Shown in pieces: positions 1 to 6,400 of a DNA stretch of 9,976 nt. Both the position numbers and the translations under genes were made by a program. Location of the stretch: positions 1 through 9,976 of the forward strand of contig JAGBGW010000250.1 in the NCBI GenBank assembly GCA_017935825.1, written 5' to 3'. Position 1 is the stretch's first letter, and every line of letters begins with the position of its first letter. A model generated the notes under the pieces. That model was not told the origin of the DNA and made no database searches. It worked only from the letters and a program-made list of their open reading frames with translations. Origin of the DNA: Clostridia bacterium. GTDB taxonomy: Bacteria; Bacillota; Clostridia; Christensenellales; Maliibacteriaceae.

Positions 1-33
1 GACAAACGAGCCAAAGAAAAGAATAAAAAGTAA
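1..33 (+). CDS. Possible C-terminal end of an upstream gene (partial)
   Basis: Reading from base 1, the sequence encodes a lysine-rich tail, DKRAKEKNKK, followed by TAA at 31-33. This lies 15 bases before the next start codon. A charged tail that stops just ahead of a strong ribosome binding site is what the end of a co-transcribed upstream gene would look like. Ten codons cannot prove coding, and another frame is also open here, so no function can be given. Confidence 0.35.
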   Translation, partial: DKRAKEKNKK

Positions 34-39
34 AAGGAG
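33..39 (+). promoter_or_regulatory. Ribosome binding site for the SDR gene
   Basis: AAAAGGAG ends nine bases before the ATG at 49. It is a strong Shine-Dalgarno match and fixes that ATG as the start. Confidence 0.8.
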
Positions 40-48
40 AACATCATC

Positions 49-906
49 ATGAAAATCGTACTTGCAGGCGCATTCGGCAACCTTGGTGCCGAAATTCTGA
101 AGCAGCTGGTGGCAGCAGGTCACGACGTCGTGGCAGCTGACCTGAAGGAAACCGCCATCGAAGGTCTGGAGGGCAAATACACCTTCCGCGCCATCGACGC
201 AACCGACCCTGAAACGCTGAAAGGTCTGATGGACGGCGCAGAAATCGTCATCTCCACCGTGGGTCTGACGGGCGCATCCACCCGCTTTACCGCCTACGAC
301 ATCGACCACAAGGGCAATCTGAACCTGTACGAAGAAGCAAAGCGCGCAGGTGTGAAAAAGTTCAACTATGTCTCCGTCATCTCCTGCGATGAACCCGGTG
401 CGGAAGAAGTGCCCATGCTCCACGCAAAGTATCTGGTGGAACAAGAGATCAAACGTCAGGATATGGAATACGTCATCTACCGCCCCACCGGCTATTTCTA
501 CGACATTGCAAAGGTCTTCAAGCCTTATGTCGATAAGGGCGAGATGCAGCTTTTGAAGGGCTTTGGCGGCGTGAAGGCCAACGTGGTGGACTGCCCCGAC
601 TTTGCAGCATTCATCGTGGAGCACATGTGTGACACCAACGTCACCTACAACGCGGGCGGCAAGGAGACCTACACCTATGAAGAGATGGCAAAGATGTGCT
701 TTGATGCGGCAGGTAAACCCCTGAAGATCAAGTGGGCGCCCATCTGGCTGTTCGGCGTTCTTGCAAACCTGCCCAAGATCAAAAAAGCAGGCAAGCACGA
801 CATCATTCTGTTCTCCAAGTGGACGCTGAGCCATGATCTGGTGGGCGACACCGAGACGGGCGATGCCAGCTTCGCAGAGTATATCAAGACCTATTTCGCA
901 AACTGA
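49..906 (+). CDS. NmrA-like atypical SDR, NAD(P)-dependent oxidoreductase
   Basis: Predicted soluble cytoplasmic oxidoreductase of 285 residues with an N-terminal Rossmann fold. The dinucleotide-binding motif GAFGNLG is at residues 7-13. The acidic D31 at the end of the second strand is usual for NAD preference. Also visible are the DATD segment near 50-53, HAKYLVEQEIK around 125-135 and YRPTGYFYD around 144-152. HAK...E followed by a short gap and RPT.FF is the pattern of the NmrA/isoflavone-reductase-like branch that contains divinyl chlorophyllide reductases (DVR/BciA) and biliverdin-IX-beta-reductase-like proteins. The C-terminal part resembles the substrate lobe of these extended enzymes. 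The gene starts a + strand series and is followed 25 bases later by a DUF1295 gene. The substrate is unknown. A quinone or flavin reductase, a nucleotide-sugar epimerase-like enzyme or a redox sensor are alternatives. The fold is well supported; any tetrapyrrole role is inference. Confidence 0.9.
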   Translation: MKIVLAGAFGNLGAEILKQLVAAGHDVVAADLKETAIEGLEGKYTFRAIDATDPETLKGLMDGAEIVISTVGLTGASTRFTAYDIDHKGNLNLYEEAKRAGVKKFNYVSVISCDEPGAEEVPMLHAKYLVEQEIKRQDMEYVIYRPTGYFYDIAKVFKPYVDKGEMQLLKGFGGVKANVVDCPDFAAFIVEHMCDTNVTYNAGGKETYTYEEMAKMCFDAAGKPLKIKWAPIWLFGVLANLPKIKKAGKHDIILFSKWTLSHDLVGDTETGDASFAEYIKTYFAN

Positions 907-917
907 TCTCACTTTTT

Positions 918-925
918 GAAAGGAG
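918..925 (+). promoter_or_regulatory. Ribosome binding site for the DUF1295 gene
   Basis: GAAAGGAG lies six bases before the ATG at 932, inside the 25-base gap after the SDR stop codon. With no terminator in that gap, the two genes are probably co-transcribed. Confidence 0.75.
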
Positions 926-931
926 TCCATC

Positions 932-1729
932 ATGGGCTGGAATTATCTTGCAATTTTCTTCGCACTGAGCCTTGTTGTGTGCCTGTGCGGCTTTAAAAAA
1001 TACGTCTACTTTATGTCCATCGGCTACGGTTTTTCCGTGGCGATCATCGGTGTGGCAATGGCTGTGATGAGCCTTTGCGGCGTGTTCGAGGCAAAGCTCG
1101 TCCACTACATTCAGTTTATCCTGTTCGTCATCTACGGCATCCGTCTTTCCGGTTTCCTGCTGATCCGCGAGATCAAAAACGCTGCCTACCGCAAAACGCT
1201 GCAGGAAGCAACGGGTGACGAGAGCAAGATGCCCATCTTCGTCAAAGTTGCCATGTGGCTTGTGATGGGTGTGCTCTACACCGCACAGACCGCAGGTGTG
1301 GCGTTCCGCCTGTTCAACGGCGCACAGTCTACTGCCCTTGCCTGGGTCGGCGTTGCCATTTCCCTGTTCGGCATTGTGCTGGAGGCAATCGCAGACAAGC
1401 AAAAGAGCGCCCAGAAGGCTGAGCGCCCCGACATGGTGGCAACCCGTCAGCTGTACAAGATCGTCCGCTGCCCCAACTACTTTGGTGAGATCCTGTTCTG
1501 GACCGGTGTCACCGTGGGTGCTTTGGACATTCTTGCCACCGCAGGTCAGTGGATCACCGTGATCATCGCCTATATTCTCATTGTCTTCATCATGTTCAAC
1601 GGTGCACAGCGCCTTGAAAAGCGCCAGATGGCACGCTATGGCGACAATGCTGAATACAAGGCCTACGCAGATTCCACCCCCATCATCATTCCCCTTGTTC
1701 CCATCTACCATCTCAACAAACAGGATTGA
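932..1729 (+). CDS. DUF1295 / steroid 5-alpha-reductase C-terminal-like membrane protein
   Basis: Polytopic membrane protein of 265 residues with roughly six to seven hydrophobic segments (about 4-20, 27-50, 57-78, 104-124, 135-153, 186-205 and 208-224). The family signature is clear: EAIADKQK at 151-158, the LYKIVRCPNYFGEILFW segment at 174-190, and the charged ending RLEKRQMARYGDNAEYKAY around 227-245. This matches DUF1295, part of the superfamily holding steroid 5-alpha-reductases, NADPH-dependent sterol reductases and isoprenylcysteine methyltransferases. In that superfamily the C-terminal R.PNYFGE and E..Y regions line the NADPH or SAM pocket. Characterised gut relatives reduce the double bond of 3-oxo-delta4 steroids or bile acids, but many DUF1295 proteins have no known substrate. 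It follows the SDR gene closely and is followed by a hairpin with a T-run. A C=C-bond reductase acting on a lipophilic substrate is plausible but not shown. Confidence 0.88.
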   Translation: MGWNYLAIFFALSLVVCLCGFKKYVYFMSIGYGFSVAIIGVAMAVMSLCGVFEAKLVHYIQFILFVIYGIRLSGFLLIREIKNAAYRKTLQEATGDESKMPIFVKVAMWLVMGVLYTAQTAGVAFRLFNGAQSTALAWVGVAISLFGIVLEAIADKQKSAQKAERPDMVATRQLYKIVRCPNYFGEILFWTGVTVGALDILATAGQWITVIIAYILIVFIMFNGAQRLEKRQMARYGDNAEYKAYADSTPIIIPLVPIYHLNKQD

Positions 1730-1736
1730 TCACGCA

Positions 1737-1758
1737 GGGCGGGCGACCGCCCTTTTTT
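1737..1758 (+). terminator. GC-rich hairpin with T6, possible partial terminator or attenuator
   Basis: GGGCGG (1737-1742) pairs with CCGCCC (1747-1752) around a GCGA tetraloop, and TTTTTT (1753-1758) follows directly. An extra A-T pair (1736 with 1753) can extend the stem. This is the shape of an intrinsic terminator, with a GNRA-type loop. The next gene's ribosome binding site begins only three bases after the T-run. Either the hairpin is leaky and tunes expression of the last two genes, or a promoter lies inside the preceding gene. Confidence 0.7.
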
Positions 1759-1760
1759 AC

Positions 1761-1764
1761 GAGG
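1761..1764 (+). promoter_or_regulatory. Ribosome binding site that decides the start of the membrane-protein gene
   Basis: GAGG is one base from an ATG at 1766, too close for initiation, but seven bases from the in-frame ATG at 1772. The later ATG is therefore the preferred start. Confidence 0.6.
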
Positions 1765-1771
1765 TATGGTT

Positions 1772-2392
1772 ATGTACGATTTTACGATTGTCATGGCGCT
1801 GGTAGATTACATCCCCGTGCTGTTTTTCGGCGCAGCGGCGCTGTTGCTGCTGGGCGATTTGTACAATAAAATGTCCCGCGGCGCCTATGCCATGTTTGCC
1901 GCAGGTGCCATCAATATTTTCTGTGCAGGGTTCTTAAAAGCCACGTGGAAGCTGCTGTACGCCGCCAATATCTGTGATTTTCAGGCGTTGAACACCCTCT
2001 TCCTGCCGTTGCAGTCCATCGGATTCCTGCTGGCAGGTGTGGGTCTTGTCTGCCTGTTCAAAAAGAAAAACGTGGTCCGCTCCGTTGCACCCGTGGTGTT
2101 TTCAGGCAGTTTCGTCTTCATCATGATGATGGTGGCAGGTCTGGGCGCAATCTGCAGCTGCCTGTGCATCCTTGCGGCAAAGCTGAAAAAGCATTGGGTG
2201 ATAGTACTGTTTATCCTGTGTTTTGTGGCGTCCATGGGCATGGGCTACATGGCAAGTCACGACAGCACCTCCGCCATCGTCAACTGGATCGAGCAGAGCA
2301 TCAACTGCGTGGGACAGGGCGCACTGTTTTTCGGCGCACTGGCACTGCACAAGGGCGGTCTGAAAGAATTCAGATTGGAGAAAAACGTATGA
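1772..2392 (+). CDS. Multi-spanning membrane protein of unknown function
   Basis: I do not recognise this 206-residue protein as a member of a named family. It has about six hydrophobic segments (around residues 12-30, 38-55, 75-96, 105-135, 141-160 and 176-193) joined by short loops. There are lysine clusters after the third (FKKKN, 96-100) and fourth (KLKK, 137-140), suggesting these loops face the cytoplasm. It has several cysteines (51, 68, 94, 128, 130, 132, 150, 179), including a CSCLC stretch at 128-132 inside a membrane segment. The chosen start at 1772 is set by the GAGG spacing; an alternative ATG at 1766 would add two residues. Its stop codon overlaps the next gene's start (ATGA at 2389-2392), so it is probably translationally coupled to the bilin-reductase-like protein and may act with it, for example as a membrane anchor or partner. 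That role is inference. Confidence 0.8.
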   Translation: MYDFTIVMALVDYIPVLFFGAAALLLLGDLYNKMSRGAYAMFAAGAINIFCAGFLKATWKLLYAANICDFQALNTLFLPLQSIGFLLAGVGLVCLFKKKNVVRSVAPVVFSGSFVFIMMMVAGLGAICSCLCILAAKLKKHWVIVLFILCFVASMGMGYMASHDSTSAIVNWIEQSINCVGQGALFFGALALHKGGLKEFRLEKNV

Positions 2393-3039
2393 TGGAACAA
2401 ATGCTTTCCCAAATTGGCAAAACCTTTCCGCTGCAGGAGCTGGATGCAGGAGAATTTAAACACCTGAAAGTCAACGGCATGAAGTTTACCATCCGCGCCT
2501 TTGAGGCGGAGGGATTGGGACATGTATCCACGATGCAGGCAAAAGGCTTCTTCGGTCTGATGCAGATGGATACCCTGATCATCAATCCCAAGTATGTGGA
2601 TTTGCCGCTGCTTTCCTACGACCGCGTGCTTGCCGCAGGCAACGACACGCTGATCTTCGAGCTGTACGACACACAGGAATCCCCCTGTGATCTGTCAGCC
2701 GTGGACGAGGTCAAGCAAAACGCCGCCACCTTGCCCACCCACGACCTGGGCGAGCATTGGTACGACCCCATCAAGCTTCCCCAAAGTCTTTCCGTCAAAG
2801 GCAAAAAGCCCCATCGCATCGCCTTCGACCAAACGGCCAAAGACTACCTCTCCGCCTTCCTCCATTCCGCCGCCCAAGCCGCACCCTGTAACCCCGCCGC
2901 CAAGATGGATAAAGCTTCCGTCTACGTAAACGGCCTCCTCACCCACGGCGGCCCCTCCACCGATGTGTTCAAAAAAGCATTGGGGGATGAGAAAACAACA
3001 GCACTGTTCCGACATATTTTGTTTGGTACAAAAATCTGA
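2389..3039 (+). CDS. Ferredoxin-dependent bilin reductase-like (FDBR-like) protein
   Basis: Soluble protein of 216 residues with no signal peptide. GGAG at 2377-2380, eight bases upstream, selects the ATG at 2389, which overlaps the previous stop; a second ATG directly follows it. Two stretches line up by eye with cyanobacterial PcyA and its relatives. Residues 52-94 follow the FDBR pattern KxxGL..D...-P.Y.LPL...D.V.AG....-L.DT. Residues 191-212 (TDVFKKALGD..TTALFRHILF) match the FDBR C-terminal helix ending in a GE..A..Y....LFD-type pattern. D78 falls at the position of PcyA's catalytic Asp105. In an ungapped alignment D61 falls where PcyA has His88. FDBRs reduce linear tetrapyrroles with electrons from ferredoxin; their relative RCCR acts on a chlorophyll catabolite. 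The protein is somewhat shorter than PcyA. The match rests on recall and visual alignment, so a shared fold is more secure than a shared reaction. Confidence 0.55.
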   Translation: MMEQMLSQIGKTFPLQELDAGEFKHLKVNGMKFTIRAFEAEGLGHVSTMQAKGFFGLMQMDTLIINPKYVDLPLLSYDRVLAAGNDTLIFELYDTQESPCDLSAVDEVKQNAATLPTHDLGEHWYDPIKLPQSLSVKGKKPHRIAFDQTAKDYLSAFLHSAAQAAPCNPAAKMDKASVYVNGLLTHGGPSTDVFKKALGDEKTTALFRHILFGTKI

Positions 3040-3044
3040 CAGCA

Positions 3045-3085
3045 ATACAAAAAAGCCGAATGCAATGCATTCGGCTTTTTTGTAT
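3045..3085. terminator. Bidirectional intrinsic terminator between convergent genes
   Basis: The 19-base arm at 3045-3063 pairs perfectly with 3067-3085 around an AAT loop. The core is GCCGAATGC/GCATTCGGC, flanked by A6 (3049-3054) and T6 (3076-3081). It therefore works as a hairpin plus U-run on both strands. It lies six bases after the FDBR-like stop codon on + and six bases beyond the DUF4956 stop codon on -, so it ends both operons. Confidence 0.93.
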
Positions 3086-3091
3086 AGAGTT

Positions 3092-3766
3092 TTAGAATGT
3101 CACTTCTCCATCATGAGAAAGCAGAGAAGCAGACATTACACCGTCCAGCTGCATGATTGCTTTGACCAATGCACTGCCTTGTGTGGTGCGAAGTTCCACC
3201 ACCATATCCATAGAATCTGACGTAAGATTCCGGGATTTGACGCGGTAGTTCTTATCATATTCTGCCACTACATCGGTTACAACGGCCTCATCATCCAACG
3301 CACAAGCATTGATAACGAGGATCATCGGTGCACGTGCCACAGGCATCTGATCCAGAATCAGAATGCCCAGCGTTACCACCACGGACAGCACCACTGCGAT
3401 CTGCGCCAAACCTGCGCCGCAGATGATACCCACCGCGATAGACCAGAACAAAAACATCAGATCCATGGGGTCTTTGATCGCCGTACGGAAGCGGACAATG
3501 GACAGTGCACCGACCATACCAAGGGACAGCACTACGCTGGATTGCATGGTCAAGATCAATGCCGTGGTAATGACGGTCACACCTGCCAAAGAGATGTTGA
3601 AAGACTTGGAATAGAATGTCTTGCGGGTAACGACGCGATACACAAAAAAGATGTACAGCGCCAGCGCACAGGCAATGGCGATGGCAACGACAATGGTTTT
3701 GAGTGTGATCTCACTGCCGGCATAGCCTTCCAAAAAGGATTTCTTGAAAATGTCCTTGAATGTCAT
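3092..3766 (-). CDS. DUF4956 family membrane protein
   Basis: Protein of 224 residues. A membrane segment lies near residues 24-45, followed by a hydrophobic block at about 57-95 and another at 105-138. Next is a soluble C-terminal domain of about 75 residues (148-224) that looks like a small alpha/beta regulatory fold. The diagnostic DUF4956 stretch GMVGALSIVRFRTAIKDPMD is at 83-102, with charged residues set among hydrophobic ones, followed by LMFLFWSIAVGI. An ATG eleven codons further upstream has no ribosome binding site, whereas TAGGAG eight bases before position 3766 supports the start used here. That TAGGAG contains the stop codon of the VTC gene, so the two are translationally coupled. 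DUF4956 proteins are often encoded beside VTC-domain and CotH proteins; their biochemical role is not established to my knowledge. It is the last gene of the - strand operon. Confidence 0.9.
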   Translation of the reverse strand: MTFKDIFKKSFLEGYAGSEITLKTIVVAIAIACALALYIFFVYRVVTRKTFYSKSFNISLAGVTVITTALILTMQSSVVLSLGMVGALSIVRFRTAIKDPMDLMFLFWSIAVGIICGAGLAQIAVVLSVVVTLGILILDQMPVARAPMILVINACALDDEAVVTDVVAEYDKNYRVKSRNLTSDSMDMVVELRTTQGSALVKAIMQLDGVMSASLLSHDGEVTF

Positions 3767-3774
3767 CGTTGTAT

Positions 3775-3780
3775 CTCCTA
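3775..3780 (-). promoter_or_regulatory. Ribosome binding site overlapping the VTC stop codon
   Basis: Read on the - strand this is TAGGAG. Its first three bases are the VTC gene's TAG stop, and it sits eight bases before the DUF4956 ATG. It fixes that start and implies coupled translation. Confidence 0.75.
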
Positions 3781-4467
3781 TCGCGTATATTTTCTGCACA
3801 GATAGTACTTGGAAAATGCGGTCTGCTGCAGGTTTTCAAGTTGAAGATTGCGCCGGATAAAATCAGGCAGATACTCATCGTACTTTACTTCCAAAAGTTG
3901 CTGTCCGATGGGCATCACAGGCCGCTTGGGGATCGTTTCATCCAAAAAGCGGGATACATCCTTGCAGGATGCAATGTTGGTATCCAGCGTCACACGAACG
4001 TTGCCGCCTTTGTATACGTAGGGCACGCGGTCGTACTCCACGATCACCACGGGACGCATGCGCCGCGTCATCATCTTCACCGTCAGTTTTTGAAGAAGCG
4101 GCGGCTGAGATGCAATGTCCGGCAGGATCTTCCCTGCCATCAAAGCCTGTGTCTGCGCGATCGTCAGCGGACAGGATGCTTTATATGTCTTGCCCTGCTG
4201 CTTTCGCTTACATTCCAGCTTGATCTGACCTGTACTGTGATTGTAGATACGGATGCGGAACTTCTCACGCGGATCTGTTCCATTCTCGTTTTCGTGATAA
4301 CAGCGATCCGTCCAATCATCAAAATACAGGCTTCGGATGTTGTAGCATCCCGCAGGTCCCGCATGCACATCGCGCATGAGCATATGCTCCACCCGATTTT
4401 GGATCATCGGCACCTGCGCCGAGGAGATCACATACTTAAATTCATGACGATACTGCATTTCACTCAT
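3778..4467 (-). CDS. VTC domain protein (polyphosphate-polymerase-type)
   Basis: Protein of 229 residues, essentially one VTC domain of the triphosphate-tunnel superfamily. Its basic and acidic tunnel motifs appear in order: RHEFKYVI (7-14), RSLYFDD (45-51), KFRIRIY (69-75), KLECKRK (83-89), YDRVPY (145-150), RVTLD (158-162) and LLEVKYDEYLP (191-201). In yeast the Vtc4 domain makes polyphosphate from ATP, binding phosphate through these Lys/Arg pairs and a metal through the Glu residues. Bacterial stand-alone VTC proteins are mostly uncharacterised. The ATG at 4467 is chosen because it begins just before the first motif and overlaps the CotH stop as ATGA; a weak AAGGTGG lies upstream. A longer in-frame version starting at 4548 would lie inside the CotH gene and adds nothing conserved. 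It probably acts at the cytoplasmic membrane face with the adjacent DUF4956 protein. Confidence 0.9.
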   Translation of the reverse strand: MSEMQYRHEFKYVISSAQVPMIQNRVEHMLMRDVHAGPAGCYNIRSLYFDDWTDRCYHENENGTDPREKFRIRIYNHSTGQIKLECKRKQQGKTYKASCPLTIAQTQALMAGKILPDIASQPPLLQKLTVKMMTRRMRPVVIVEYDRVPYVYKGGNVRVTLDTNIASCKDVSRFLDETIPKRPVMPIGQQLLEVKYDEYLPDFIRRNLQLENLQQTAFSKYYLCRKYTR

Positions 4468-6377
4468 CGCCACCACCCACCTTTTTTCATACGGTGGAAT
4501 TCGGTTGCAAACATTAAACAAAATGCTGTCATACCTGCTGCACACCAAATTTTGTTCCAGGATATCGCCTTGCCACGAGTCTGCTGCGTTTGAGATTGCT
4601 CCTGCACCACAGGCTGCATCTGTACAGGCATTTGTTCTGTCTCATTCGTCTGATCAACAGGCACCCAGTGTGCACAGACACGCATATCCTGCACAACAGG
4701 CTTTGTTTCATCAAACGGCTGACCTGTTTCAACATCATACCAACCAACAAACTCTTCCATTGCAAAGCCTGTAAGCGTGGGAAGATCCGTTAGACACTCG
4801 CCATGGCGCACACCATAGTGTGCATAATATGTTCCATGTCCATTATCCGCCAATACAATATGATATGGTACATCATGGATCCAAATATCATCTAAAAATG
4901 CACTGCGCTGCTGCATAAACCAACGAATGTATTCTGCTGAAACATCAATTCGATCTTGATTTCTGCCCCAACGCAGCTGATCCATCTGGACAGCCGGCTT
5001 AATCTGTGTGTAATACATTTCAAATGTCCCGGAAAGCCATTCCGTCAACAAAGGCTGCAGCTGCTGTGCATACAAAGTCCGTACCAACTGTTTGAACTCA
5101 TTGTCAGACAAAAGGCTGGGGAACCACGGCATGTCCATTCCGTCTTTTGCATGCAGACGCTGTGCAGGCATCACCATCGGACGATAAACATGCCATGCCA
5201 TGGAATTTCCCATGGAACGATCCATATCCCAAATCGGACCTGCATAAATCTTTTGATCTTCTGCATTAAAGTAAAAATACTGACTGCTGATCCCCGCATC
5301 ACCATTTGCAAAAATTTCCTGCAGCAAGTACATCCGTGCCCAGGAGTCCATGTCGATCAACTCGCGCCAATGCATACCCGTCACAGGATCAATACCATCG
5401 TCATCTAAAAACGCATTTTCCATAGATTGCAGATATGCCGCCATCTGCACCAAATCTGCATCCGATACCTGCTGCGGTTCATGTACGCGCAGCGTCACAC
5501 CCGCCTGCGTAGTCAGATACGGCTCGGCTTTTTCTGCTATTCGCTCCACCAAATCGATGGAAACGAGGAAACTTCCCTCCGTTTCTATCTCCACACGATA
5601 TTCCTGCAATTCATTTCGTTCGCACAACTGATATAAACCTGCATACTCACCATTGAGATACAAATCGACCCACTGAGAATCCGGCGAAAAGGCAAGCCCT
5701 GCCGCTTCGGCAAAATCGTAAGTAAACTTATTGCGCAGATGAGACTCATCGTCTGCATTTGCAAGCAAAATCCAGCGGCTTGCATTACCCATATCCAGCA
5801 GGTCCGCATCCTGCATAAGATTCACACTGTAGGGTTTCTTTTGGCAATTGTTCCAGGTATAATTGCCGCGGCCTTTGATGGAATCCAGCCCCCCTGCATA
5901 GTCCAATTCTCCTTGCGCTGTATAAACACGAATGGAGCCCATCTCCTCATTGCCCTTGACTTCATGGATATAATCCATGCTGCCGGAGACGGTTTCAATA
6001 TATACAGCCGCCACATTTCCCGATTGCGTGAATGTTACAGTTTTTCCACTGAACAGATCATCATCAAAGCGTGTCAACGTATAGGCGTAATTCAAAATCA
6101 ACTCATCCGCCGTGGTTCGGTTCGTTATTCTTATCTCATCCAACCACATGGGACGAATCGTATCCAACCGGATATGTACCTTTGAGAGATCCGCGTATGC
6201 AGGCAAAAAGACGATATAGTTGCCATCCGCATCCTCCCAAAGAACAATTGTCTGATCATGTCCATCGGCTGTGACTTGTACGTGAAACAAACCTCCACTT
6301 TGCCATGCATCCACAAACAGTACAATAATAAAAACAACTAAAAGCAGGATTGCTGCACAAATTATTCTTCTTTTCAT
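4464..6377 (-). CDS. CotH kinase-like membrane protein with InlB-type repeat
   Basis: Protein of 637 residues. An N-terminal signal anchor (about 6-23) is followed by a beta-rich region to about 140 and a CotH domain from about 145 to 400. CotH landmarks are IKGRGNYTWNNCQKKPYSV (167-185), WILLANADDESHLRNKF (202-218), LYLNGEYAGLYQLCER (239-254), the ANGDAGISSQYFYF stretch (357-370) and GPIWDMDRSMGN (380-391). The WDMD aspartates are the likely metal ligands. Residues about 505-573 look like a Listeria-Bacteroides (InlB B-type) repeat, with GWYDVETGQPFDE and CAHWVPV. A Gln-rich linker and a second hydrophobic helix (about 607-624) with a basic tail follow. CotH of Bacillus phosphorylates spore-coat proteins; here the domain should face outside the membrane, so the target may be a surface protein or polymer (inference). 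A full AGGAGG at 6385-6390, seven bases upstream, supports the start. Confidence 0.9.
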   Translation of the reverse strand: MKRRIICAAILLLVVFIIVLFVDAWQSGGLFHVQVTADGHDQTIVLWEDADGNYIVFLPAYADLSKVHIRLDTIRPMWLDEIRITNRTTADELILNYAYTLTRFDDDLFSGKTVTFTQSGNVAAVYIETVSGSMDYIHEVKGNEEMGSIRVYTAQGELDYAGGLDSIKGRGNYTWNNCQKKPYSVNLMQDADLLDMGNASRWILLANADDESHLRNKFTYDFAEAAGLAFSPDSQWVDLYLNGEYAGLYQLCERNELQEYRVEIETEGSFLVSIDLVERIAEKAEPYLTTQAGVTLRVHEPQQVSDADLVQMAAYLQSMENAFLDDDGIDPVTGMHWRELIDMDSWARMYLLQEIFANGDAGISSQYFYFNAEDQKIYAGPIWDMDRSMGNSMAWHVYRPMVMPAQRLHAKDGMDMPWFPSLLSDNEFKQLVRTLYAQQLQPLLTEWLSGTFEMYYTQIKPAVQMDQLRWGRNQDRIDVSAEYIRWFMQQRSAFLDDIWIHDVPYHIVLADNGHGTYYAHYGVRHGECLTDLPTLTGFAMEEFVGWYDVETGQPFDETKPVVQDMRVCAHWVPVDQTNETEQMPVQMQPVVQEQSQTQQTRGKAISWNKIWCAAGMTAFCLMFATEFHRMKKGGWWR

Positions 6378-6384
6378 TCTGGCG

Positions 6385-6390
6385 CCTCCT
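6385..6390 (-). promoter_or_regulatory. Consensus ribosome binding site of the CotH-like gene
   Basis: AGGAGG on the - strand, seven bases before the ATG at 6377. It lies within the 23-base gap after the Stealth gene and is the strongest such site in the operon. Confidence 0.85.
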
Positions 6391-6400
6391 GCAATTTTTC

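Noticed and set aside
884..1711. Long open frame on the - strand antisense to the DUF1295 gene
   Set aside because: Its product is His/Asp/Cys-rich without any family pattern. The + strand frame has a ribosome binding site and clear DUF1295 motifs.
3760..4593. Long + strand open frame antisense to the VTC gene
   Set aside because: The translation is His/Arg-rich and low-pattern; the opposite strand carries the ordered VTC motifs.
4797..4845. Small palindrome GCACAC-CATA-GTGTGC as a regulatory site
   Set aside because: It lies inside the CotH-like coding region, with no gene start nearby and no T-run; most likely chance.
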